DNA from: Daphnia pulex
Taxonomy: Eukaryota > Arthropoda > Branchiopoda > Diplostraca > Daphniidae
Direction: 5' to 3'
Assembly: GCF_021134715.1 (NCBI RefSeq)
Contig: NC_060024.1
Location: forward strand, 7,626,001 to 7,690,000
DNA length: 64,000 nt
Made by a program: the position numbers and the translations under genes. The notes under the pieces were generated by a model, which was not told the DNA's origin, made no database searches, and saw only the letters and a list, made by a program, of their open reading frames with translations. Positions within the stretch are counted from its first letter, which is position 1. Every line of letters begins with the position of its first letter. Of the stretch, positions 10,577 to 18,436 are shown in pieces.

Positions 10577-10613
10577 CGACTGCCCTATTACAGTCGGCCC
10601 TTACGCGTTTCCC
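10577..10613 (-). promoter_or_regulatory. Probable -1 ribosomal frameshift signal at the gag-pol junction
   Basis: On the minus strand the last gag codons read CAG GGA AAC GCG TAA. They contain the canonical slippery heptamer G GGA AAC (10613-10607). After a spacer of about 10 nt, a hairpin with arms CGACTG/CAGTCG (10596-10591 and 10582-10577) and an 8-nt loop follows. Slipping back one base leads directly into the pol frame, which is open from here (CGC GTA AGG GCC) to the pol ATG and beyond. GGGAAAC is an established retroviral gag-pro slip site. Confidence 0.82.
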
Positions 10614-13576
10614 TGAGTCTGTAAAAACCCAGGCGGCGCCGGTCGAATAATATTTGGTCTATTCGGACATCCATTAGCCCTGTGGCCAGTATTCTTACAA
10701 TAAAAGCAAACGTTTGCATCCAAGGCCTGCCGTTGATTACGGTAGCATGTTTCTATGTTATGATTTGTCAACCCGCAGTTTGTACATTTCATTCCACTTT
10801 GCTGTGGGCGAATTGGTTGCTGAAACGTTGGTTGGGGGGACTGAAAAGGACGGGACGGTTGCTGAAACCGTTGATTCGTCTGCTGGGGAGGCTGCTGAAT
10901 AGCCTGAGGGAAAATGCGGGGGGGCTGCGGAAACTGCGGAACAGGGGGTTGGAGGGAAAAGTCTAACGGTGGAAAATTTGGATTTGGATAATGGGAAGGC
11001 TGACTGTCAAAAAGATATGTTTCCCTCCCGACGGGTTGTTGAAATCTAGTGTTTGGCCGTTGCTTATTAAAATTATTTCTGGGAGCGGAGGTTTGATGAT
11101 TTTGCTGATTAGATTGCCCAACGCTATTCTGATTAAGAGAAATATTTGTTTCCATGTTTGCTTGCATTAGGCCTCGAAGGTCAATGATCGATTCAGTTAA
11201 TCGGTCCAATCGATTATCAAAATTTGAATTTTGGGCCGAATTATTATATACATTTGCCTCAGCAGGCTTATTTCCCATTTTAAGACTGGTTGCAATGGCA
11301 CAAATTGTTTCGTTTTGTTTTTCTATTGCCTGAACTATGAGAGAATCTTTCTGATCGTTAGCTGCTACTGCATTGACAAATAATTTTTGGTCTTTGCTGT
11401 GCTGGTCTAACTGTACTCTTTTCGCATATTTCTGAGTTACTGCTACAACTTCCTCAAAAGAAGAGACTTTTTTGTAGCGTACAATATGTTGTAGCTCATG
11501 CTCTAGGCCTTGCAAAAATTTCTGACGGAGAAAACGTAGCTGAGTCGCTTTTTCTTCCGCTGACTCAAGTTTGTTTGAAGGATAAGCGCGCTGATATATT
11601 GTTTTTAAACGAAACGCGTAGTTTAAAATATTTTCTTTAGGCTTTCTTTGTATTTCATCGAATTTAGTCTGATAATAGTCGGAATCTTCGTCGCCATGAA
11701 AGTTTTCTTGGAAATAAGATTTTATACTACTATATTCTTGGGTGCCACTTTCCATTATATTCTGTAATAGGTCGTATGCTTCTCCTGACATTTTAGTCGA
11801 TAGCATATTGACTATATCTGCGTTATTCCAATTTGACATTGCGACTACGTTGTCAAATAATTTAATCCAGCGATCAAAACGAACAGCTGGACTTCCAGTA
11901 TAATTTTGAATCTGATTCAACATGGTCATAGCTCCTCTTCCTTTATGAGTATCCGAAAAATTTTGGCTTGGTCTATTGGGACTACTAGCTTTTTTGGGAG
12001 AAGGGCTTCTTATTGAAGAAGAATTATTATTGCCTTTTGGTTTGAGGCTTTTAAGAGTGTCACGAGATGGCTGATATTCAACGAAGAAGGTTGATTCGTC
12101 GGTATCTGATGATTGTGTGTCAGACTCTCTTGGTCTATAATCGTTACTTCCTCTACCTGCCCATCCGCTGGGATTTCTTTCGTCGCTTCTTCTTTCATAG
12201 TCTCCTTCCTTTCTAGCCCTACGGGGAGGTTCATCGACTGTTCGATGTTGCTCGAAAAAGCTGGGTTTTGGGCGAGTGGAATCGGCAGCCATTTTCTCCT
12301 TGTTATATTTCCCTTTATCGATTCTTTCTTTCCCCCCGTAACTTGTATTTTTGATACTAGTTTTACTGGGCTCTGTTGGTCTATTTGATTGCTCGGCGTT
12401 GGAATTTCTCTCAACAAAGTCTCTATCTGTATTTGGAATTCTGCTTTCTGTTCGTGCAGCGAACGAGTCAAATCTGCCGATATTGCTGCAGAAATTAAAT
12501 ACTTTCTCTGATACTGTATCTTCGTCTGGGGATTTTTGATTAACTTCGTTTGTCGCGCAAGCGCCTGATAGATAATTGGGAGTGTCGATGTCGGAAGAAT
12601 GCACTCCTGATCTTGGATAATTAGGCTGAAAAGGCGCAATAAATTCGCTCCCAGAAACGACGGGAAAATATGGCAATCGCTCAGATTTATTGTGCTGATT
12701 GTCAGGTTGTAACGCAAAATTAACTTTCTTTTCGCTGCGTGGTGTTGACAACTCAATATCGACGATAGTCGTTTGAGTGGGTGGTAAAGAGAAAAAATTC
12801 CCTGCTGATTCGGGACCCAAACAAGACTGATCGTTTCTAATTTGGTATTGAATATTCTCACTTCTTGTAGGAATTCCCAAGTCGCGTTGATGAATTCGAT
12901 TATCGTTATTAGCTCGTTCACTGCACAATTCGCATATACAGCTAAAAGGGCTGTCGTTTCTAACGCTTGAGTCCAAGTCCCCGTCGGCTTGTCGTTTAAA
13001 CGGATTAATCTCGGAAGGATTTGGAAAACCGGAAGAGGAAGAGGGAAATGGGAAAATCGGTCGAACGGATTCCTGATAGCTGTTTTGAAAAATTCCCGAA
13101 GTGGGGAAATATCTGTTACTACTGGCCCCTTCTTCAAGATAACCGTAATTGACTTTATTATCTCTGAGCTCGTCTTGTAATTTGGGCGGGGCTTTTTCAG
13201 TTCGTTGGTCACCAAATACTCGTATTTGCTGCGAATTGATTGTATTTCGACCGTCTTCGTTTCCATGGGAAATGGTTTGTTTAATGGGAAATTCGATAAT
13301 ATCCTCAACTGATTCTTCCTCTCCCCCTACAGCGATACTATGCTTTCCCAGTTCACTTATAACGTTATCGAAATGAATATACGGTGTGTAAGTTATCGGG
13401 TTATGAATGGCCTCGATAGTCGAATTATTAAACGCTACTGGCGTAGGCAAAACTGTGGGGGGAAGATTGCGTATTAATCCACCAATACGATTAAGAATGT
13501 CAAAAAGAGTATCTTCTTCTTCAACAGCTGATTGACAATCGATGCCGTTGGCAGTCGTGATATAAATTGTGATTAG
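10601..13576 (-). CDS. gag: Gag polyprotein frame (capsid and two zinc knuckles), no early ATG
   Basis: The frame is open for 991 codons after an in-frame TAA at 13579-13577. The first ATG in frame is at 12292 (MAADSTRPK), leaving 563 aa downstream; upstream, TTG 13450 is only a nominal start. Residues upstream of 12292 are hydrophilic and disordered-looking. A capsid-like helical region follows (VRFDRWIKLFDNVV, YDLLQNIME, YAFRLKTIYQRAY). A Gln/Pro-rich linker comes next, then two CX2CX4HX4C knuckles, CTNCGLTNHNIETC and CFYCKNTGHRANGC. This is a classical nucleocapsid. The upstream half may be reached by a +1 shift from ORF1, or gag proper may begin at 12292. The end overlaps the frameshift signal into pol. 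Confidence 0.85.
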   Translation of the reverse strand, partial: LITIYITTANGIDCQSAVEEEDTLFDILNRIGGLIRNLPPTVLPTPVAFNNSTIEAIHNPITYTPYIHFDNVISELGKHSIAVGGEEESVEDIIEFPIKQTISHGNEDGRNTINSQQIRVFGDQRTEKAPPKLQDELRDNKVNYGYLEEGASSNRYFPTSGIFQNSYQESVRPIFPFPSSSSGFPNPSEINPFKRQADGDLDSSVRNDSPFSCICELCSERANNDNRIHQRDLGIPTRSENIQYQIRNDQSCLGPESAGNFFSLPPTQTTIVDIELSTPRSEKKVNFALQPDNQHNKSERLPYFPVVSGSEFIAPFQPNYPRSGVHSSDIDTPNYLSGACATNEVNQKSPDEDTVSEKVFNFCSNIGRFDSFAARTESRIPNTDRDFVERNSNAEQSNRPTEPSKTSIKNTSYGGKERIDKGKYNKEKMAADSTRPKPSFFEQHRTVDEPPRRARKEGDYERRSDERNPSGWAGRGSNDYRPRESDTQSSDTDESTFFVEYQPSRDTLKSLKPKGNNNSSSIRSPSPKKASSPNRPSQNFSDTHKGRGAMTMLNQIQNYTGSPAVRFDRWIKLFDNVVAMSNWNNADIVNMLSTKMSGEAYDLLQNIMESGTQEYSSIKSYFQENFHGDEDSDYYQTKFDEIQRKPKENILNYAFRLKTIYQRAYPSNKLESAEEKATQLRFLRQKFLQGLEHELQHIVRYKKVSSFEEVVAVTQKYAKRVQLDQHSKDQKLFVNAVAANDQKDSLIVQAIEKQNETICAIATSLKMGNKPAEANVYNNSAQNSNFDNRLDRLTESIIDLRGLMQANMETNISLNQNSVGQSNQQNHQTSAPRNNFNKQRPNTRFQQPVGRETYLFDSQPSHYPNPNFPPLDFSLQPPVPQFPQPPRIFPQAIQQPPQQTNQRFQQPSRPFQSPQPTFQQPIRPQQSGMKCTNCGLTNHNIETCYRNQRQALDANVCFYCKNTGHRANGCPNRPNIIRPAPPGFLQTQGNA
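12010..13266 (-). CDS. Long alternative-frame ORF overlapping the 5' half of gag (418 codons)
   Basis: Starts at a true ATG (13266, METKTVEIQS) and stays open for 418 codons in a different frame on the same strand as gag. The product would be rich in Leu and Ile with moderately basic stretches. No domain, signal peptide or family is recognised. Such a long open overlap in AT-rich DNA is unexpected by chance, but codon bias in the gag frame could suppress stops in the other frame, so it may be non-coding. Treat as a candidate overprinted gene. Confidence 0.3.
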   Translation of the reverse strand: METKTVEIQSIRSKYEYLVTNELKKPRPNYKTSSEIIKSITVILKKGPVVTDISPLREFFKTAIRNPFDRFSHFPLPLPVFQILPRLIRLNDKPTGTWTQALETTALLAVYANCAVNELITIIEFINATWEFLQEVRIFNTKLETISLVWVPNQQGIFSLYHPLKRLSSILSCQHHAAKRKLILRYNLTISTINLSDCHIFPSFLGANLLRLFSLIIQDQECILPTSTLPIIYQALARQTKLIKNPQTKIQYQRKYLISAAISADLTRSLHEQKAEFQIQIETLLREIPTPSNQIDQQSPVKLVSKIQVTGGKKESIKGNITRRKWLPIPLAQNPAFSSNIEQSMNLPVGLERKETMKEEATKEIPADGQVEEVTIIDQESLTHNHQIPTNQPSSLNISHLVTLLKASNQKAIIILLQ

Positions 13577-14207
13577 TTACTGAAATCTCCGCGTTATTTT
13601 GAATAAAAATTGTCTTATTTTCAGTATTTTTAACAGGCAAATTTGAAATTTCGTTTACAGTTAGATCTTCTGGTATTTCAATAATAGTATCGGTTGTGCC
13701 AGAAGATTTTTTAATTATACTAGTTTGCCCCACACTAGTACGGTTAGACTGAACGGTCCCTGGTGATTCAATTACTGAAGGAACAGAAATAATCGGCTCA
13801 ATTTCTTTTGGAGAAATGGAACGGTCAAACGCAAGCTTTTTAATCGGAGAAATAGTCGATTCAACTTTAGATTTTTTCGGCGACGGGGAAAAAAAACTAA
13901 CGAATTTTTCCGCAAAAGATTTTGAAGTTCCCTTATTTACGTTTCGTTTAAACAAATATTCAGGATCGGGAATACTTTTTAGTTGGACATAATTCTTATT
14001 TGATCGAGTAGGTCTATTAATAACACGAGTGTCTAATGTTTGGCGCTTCTGCACGGTAAATGCGAGCGGAGTGGAAGTAATTGGGACAGAAAGAGGAAGT
14101 TTAGTTGGAAGAATCGGTACAGTTTTATCAGTAGAAATATCGTTTAAATCTTCCAAGTTTTTACGAAAAATATTTTTAGTCTTAGGCCTAGCACCGTACG
14201 ATGACAT
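13521..14207 (-). CDS. ORF1 of the retroelement (228 aa, upstream of and overlapping gag)
   Basis: The first ATG after the primer-binding site (14207) begins MSSYGARPKTKNIF. The product is hydrophilic, Ser/Thr/Lys-rich and predicted disordered, with a basic SPSPKKSKVE patch. No domain is recognised. It ends at TGA (13523-13521) inside the gag frame, which is offset by +1 and open from 13576. ORF1 could be the true N terminus of Gag, joined by +1 frameshifting at the end (TGT TGA A allows a one-base skip into GAA GAA GAA). Alternatively the two were separated by a one-base indel in this copy, or ORF1 is a separate leader protein. Confidence 0.6.
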   Translation of the reverse strand: MSSYGARPKTKNIFRKNLEDLNDISTDKTVPILPTKLPLSVPITSTPLAFTVQKRQTLDTRVINRPTRSNKNYVQLKSIPDPEYLFKRNVNKGTSKSFAEKFVSFFSPSPKKSKVESTISPIKKLAFDRSISPKEIEPIISVPSVIESPGTVQSNRTSVGQTSIIKKSSGTTDTIIEIPEDLTVNEISNLPVKNTENKTIFIQNNAEISVTNHNLYHDCQRHRLSISC

Positions 14208-14226
14208 TGTAAGTGAGTTCGAAAAT

Positions 14227-14237
14227 CGCTGCCACCA
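14227..14237 (-). promoter_or_regulatory. Primer-binding site, tRNA-Leu type
   Basis: Two bases inside the 5' LTR, the minus strand reads TGGTGGCAGCG. This is complementary to a tRNA 3' end CGCTGCCACCA, which matches leucine tRNAs of the AAG/TAG group. Beyond 11 nt the match to the T-arm decays. Confidence 0.7.
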
Positions 14238-14239
14238 GA

Positions 14240-15263
14240 TGTAAAGGTCGACACAACGGAATCATTGTGTCACCAATACGAAGAACTTAAATACTATGAG
14301 GCGACTTTACTCACAATGTCAAAGTGAAGTGTCTAAGACCAACGGGAATAATTAAGGCTAAACAATGTATTGATAACGGACAGATCATACAATAAGGTGA
14401 ACTAATAATATTAAATAGTGAGACGATAAATAGGTGAGACAATACTACTTGTATGGAGAAAATGTGGTAGCGGGCTGAGCGGTTAGGCTTGTCGAGAAAC
14501 GGCAAGTTTCGAGGTACAGTTGGAAATGGCACTTAGCTTAAATAACAGGCACTGAGCACAAGGGAAAATATAACTAATACAATACCAAAAAGGAGAGTGC
14601 GACTGGAACACAATGGTAGTGTGAATGCCGTGGGAGAATGCAGTCCAGAATAACATTTACATACAGTTTTTATACTAATTCTGGCTGCACGGTTAGCATA
14701 GGCCTAGAGAGGAAGTATAGGGAGCAGACATGTTTAGGCCTAGAGAGGATAGTATAGGGAAACGTGAGCAGACACGCTAAGACATGGCAAGAGCGGAGAC
14801 GGACGAAAAGGGAGTTTGTTATTGAAAAGCGTTGAAGGAAAAAGGAAAATATATTTATATAGTGTCATAAAAGATAAAAGTACGCCTAAAGTTAATATAG
14901 CGAAAAGGGAAAGGGGATAGTAAAAAGGGAAAGGGATGGGGCGAGTTGGCGGCAGAGATGGGGCGAGTTGGCGGCAGATTCAAATGGTAGCAGCCTCCTC
15001 TGGTATGAGATGGAGAATAGCGGAAGCGACATCTAGTAGTCGACGTTAGAGATTGTCTTGTAGAAAGGGAAAGTAACAAGGGAAAGGGGTGGGGCAAGTT
15101 GGCGGCAAAGATGGGGCGAGTTGGCGGCAGATTCAAATGGTAGCAGCCTCCTCTGGTATGAGATGAAGTATAGCGGAAGCGACATCTAGTAGTCGATGTT
15201 AGAGATTGTCTTGTAGAAAGGGAAAGTAACAGAAAACGGGAGTCGACCGAGCGTTCTGTTACA
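14240..15263 (-). repeat. 5' LTR of the retroelement
   Basis: 1024 bp matching 928-1951 at constant offset. Followed by host ATTT (15264-15267), the second copy of the target duplication. As the 5' LTR it should hold the promoter. I did not find an unambiguous TATA box or polyadenylation signal in element orientation. Confidence 0.95.
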
Positions 15264-15646
15264 ATTTTGGCTCGATCGACAAAATTGTTACAACATTATA
15301 GTCACCAATTTTGAAGTGTTTCGATAAAGACTGACTGTAAGATCATAGATAAAGACGACGTGGTCTTTATCTGTGGTAAGATATAGAGCAAACCAATGAC
15401 GCGTACCCCAGCCATGGCAACCTGGAGGCGGCCGTATTTGGGATCACGTCGTTTTTCTGCTTTGTTGAGTTCTTACGGGTTTTTGAGGGATGAAGGTCCC
15501 TGAGATTACAGTCCGTAGTTGTTTTCTAGTTGAATATTGGAACAAATAAGTTGTAGGACTAAAATAGGTAATTAAACGGGGAATTTTTTCATGTATTTAT
15601 CTTTTTTTTCTGAATTCCCATTTATTTATTTTTAAATTATTTAGAA

Positions 15647-16160
15647 GCATGGTAAAAGAGGGGATGGTATGTTCACTCACTAGAATTTTCCCATAAGGCT
15701 TGATCCCAGGTTGCCCCGGTATATGGAGTGACACCAAGCGGATTTTCTCCAGAACTATGTCTGAACACGTTTTTTTTTCTACGTCCTAGCAAAACAAAAC
15801 AAATTAGAATTTTGTAAAAAAAATGTGAAAAAATTCGTATTTTTTACAGAATCGAGGTATTCTATCAATTTCGCTTTAAAAATACAGAAAAAAGGAAAAT
15901 AAAAAAAATATGACCGTCGATTTGAACTTACGTCGTCTCAAATGGATGCTGGACGCTCTCCCAACTTGGAAAACAATTAATGACAGCAAATCAAAAATTG
16001 CGAATAATAACCCCTTTTTGGAAGCACAATTCAAGAAAACACGATTCAGTAACGCTACGCTAGGTGGCAGCACAATTTACTAGGGCTTTGAGAAAAACCC
16101 TGAAAAACCGACTTATGGGAAAGTTCTAGTGCGTGAACATACCATCCCCTCTTCTACCAT
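15647..16160. mobile_element. 514-bp MITE-like element with about 50-bp terminal inverted repeats
   Basis: The left end ATGGTAAAAGAGGGGATGG continues to CCCATAAG. The right end, read on the opposite strand, is ATGGTAGAAGAGGGGATGG and continues the same way with few changes. It is flanked by TTTAGAAG (15639-15646) and ATTAGAAG (16161-16168), a 7/8 match consistent with an 8-bp hAT-type duplication. No transposase inside; the ORF at 15876-16073 is a chance frame. The gap 15264-15646 holds no recognisable gene. Confidence 0.7.
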
Positions 16161-17274
16161 ATTAGAAGTGTTGTTTACGTTTTTCGGGGAATGATCCACC
16201 GAACGATGGAGCAGTTGGACATACTGCGTTGTGCATTCTCCGCAAATGCGAAAATCTCATTTGTGTCCAACTTGGTCTGTGTCGCCTACAGCGTCTTATG
16301 GGAAAACCAACTTCTCCTCGGTAAAAATTTTTTTTTCTTATCTATGACTGTGATTCTTCCTAACAGTGAATACTTTATTCATTTCTTTATTACCTAATTT
16401 TTATTTCTATCCCTAATTCAATCTGGTTAATTTTTAATTAATTTTTGTTGATGACTGTTTCTTTTTGTTCGTTTCCTGTAGCAGACGTTTCTAGACGTTT
16501 CTAGACAGAATCGACCACGCTACGAACGAAATTCTTCTTTTTCTTTGTTTTTATTTAATATAATCTTATGGTATAGTGGTTAACGATCTCGCCAATCGTC
16601 GTGACATGAGACTCTAGAGGTTACTGGTGCAGCTCCAATTCCATTCAGATGAATTTGATACAGTGATGTGTCAGTTATGTTGCACCAGTCGGATATTTTC
16701 TATATATATAACCTTAGCCCCGGTCAAATCCGGGGAACTTTGGTCTAGCGTAAAGTCGGACTGTTTTGCTATTCACTTTTCTGTAGCTTAATGGCACGAT
16801 CTGCCCATAATAGATTTTATCGTGGGAAATCTGCCCAGTCAGAACCTTACTTGAAGATTTCGTCATCACGGCGATGGTATAGACATCTGGTGGTGATGAA
16901 AATCTGGTCGTTTAGTCATCAAAGATTGCGTCATCATAGCGATACTATAGACATCTGGTGGTGATTTGCGACTGACCAATCACAGCGTTTGTGCATTGGG
17001 ACATGAATAAGCCCCTACCCCAAATGTCCGTAACAGACACAGGCTCCTCCCCCAAAATGTTCGTGACAGACACAGGCTCCTCCCACAAAAGCTTGTTCTT
17101 TTATTATACATGGATAATGCCGTACCACGTGAACGGCACGCTAAAAATGTAAAACTTTTCTGGATTCGAACCCTTGACTACAACCTGAAAATCTGACGCT
17201 TTAGACCACTCAGCTAAAGAGACATTGTCATGTAATAAAGTTGGTTAGACTAGTGCGGGAAACGGTTTTTGAAT
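16161..17274 (+). other. Gene-free stretch with two tRNA-like SINE remnants
   Basis: No gene is recognised. At 16566-16640 (plus) a segment starting TATGGTATAGTGGTTAACG resembles a tRNA A box with a decayed B box. At 17158-17225 (minus) GGGTTCGAATCC (B box) and TTAGCTGAGTGG (A box) are at tRNA spacing. Neither forms a full cloverleaf with a paired acceptor stem, so they look like tRNA-derived SINE heads rather than tRNA genes. Confidence 0.45.
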
Positions 17275-18170
17275 ATATAATCATGATTAAGTCACAACAT
17301 AGTAATCAGCGCTCATATCATGGCTCTATAATCATCGCTAAATCCATGGTAAGAATCATGGATAAAATCAAGCAACCAGTTGATTCCAAAATTAATCATG
17401 TCTAAAATCACCCAATAATTAATGCCAAAATCATAGAAAACATCAGGATTTAAATCATTTAATAATCAGGCCAGTAAAATTACAGTGTAATAATCAAGCT
17501 TTTACTTGCTTATAAATCATTTCAAAATTCAAGCTAAATTCACAATTAAATCAGTAGATTTCAATTTGATTATGTCCCAAATCGTCATGAAATAATCATA
17601 GAGAACAAAATCATGCCGAATCATTGCGAAAATCACAATAAAATCAGGAATTACATCAGGATTAAAATCACAGTTGTACCAGTTATGACAGTTAAAATGA
17701 ACATATAATCAATCATAAATCAGGGTTGCAATGGCCGAATAATCAGTGATAAAATCAGTATTAAAATCGATTAAAATCATGACTAAAATTCCCCAATAAT
17801 CAGGGCTTTAACACTTCAAACGTAATGGAATAAATAACCGAATAATCAATGATGAACAGAGAAATATAATCAGGATTTAAATTTGTGATAAAAAATTAAC
17901 TGTAAGATGAATCATCATTAAATCAATCAAAAAATCATTTTGAAAGTTACGTCTATTAAATCAACCAATAATGAGTGATGAATCAACAGGTAATAACAAA
18001 ATATGTTTGTAAAATATAAATCAGGATGAAACTCAATGCCATGTTCAGCATTCGCCAGGATGAAATACATTGTTATTCGTGATTTATTATTGATGTATTC
18101 CTGATTTTCACTGGCGTGATTAAATTGAGATCAGATCCTGGACTTTGAAATTATTTCACATGATAAAAAA
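17275..18170. repeat. Degenerate AATCA-rich low-complexity tract
   Basis: For about 0.9 kb the plus strand is crowded with ATCA/AATCA/AAATCA words at irregular spacing, without a fixed period. No ORF of note. It looks like a highly diverged short-unit satellite and leads into the sharper hexamer repeat at 18290-18436. Confidence 0.55.
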
Positions 18171-18289
18171 GAATGTTTTTCGGAAAAAACACGAAAATTA
18201 GTCAGGAAAACTTGTCAATAATCATATACAATCGCGTGGAATGCATGATTTATCGTATGATTATTTGGGACATTTCCATACGGGCAATT

Positions 18290-18436
18290 CCAATGCTCAG
18301 AATCAAAATCAGAATTACAATCGGAATTAGAATCATAATCACAATCATAATCATAAAAAGAATCAGAATCAGAATTATAATCATAAAAAAAATTAGAATT
18401 AGAATCAGAATTCAAATCAGAATCAGAATCAGAATA
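18290..18436. repeat. AGAATC-type hexanucleotide microsatellite
   Basis: Imperfect AATCAG/AATCAT/AGAATC hexamers run for about 150 bp and abut exon 4 of the truncated DHRS4 copy at 18437. ORFs reading Ser-Asp or Arg-Ile repeats across it are artefacts of the repeat. Confidence 0.8.

Larger units (their letters stand above)
928..15263 (-). mobile_element. Complete env-bearing Ty3/Gypsy-type LTR retroelement (endogenous-retrovirus-like)
   Basis: The 14336-bp element reads on the minus strand. Layout in transcription order: 5' LTR (15263-14240), primer-binding site (14237-14227), ORF1 (14207-13521), gag frame (13576-10601), pol (to 6576), accessory ORF A (5968-5390), accessory ORF B (5152-4676), env (3707-1986), purine-rich tract (1964-1952), 3' LTR (1951-928). 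The LTRs have equal length, start TG and end CA, and carry the inverted ends TGTAA/TTACA. The host target ATTT is duplicated at 924-927 and 15264-15267. Pol, env and both accessory frames are open, which with identical-looking LTRs suggests a young insertion. Domain order PR-RT-RH-IN places it in Ty3/Gypsy (Metaviridae). Finer classification needs a tree. Confidence 0.93.

Noticed and set aside
17158-17225. Functional tRNA gene candidate (also 28110, 34005, 40790, 56060, 58165)
   Set aside because: A and B boxes are present but acceptor and anticodon stems do not pair by eye; SINE or pseudogene origin fits better.
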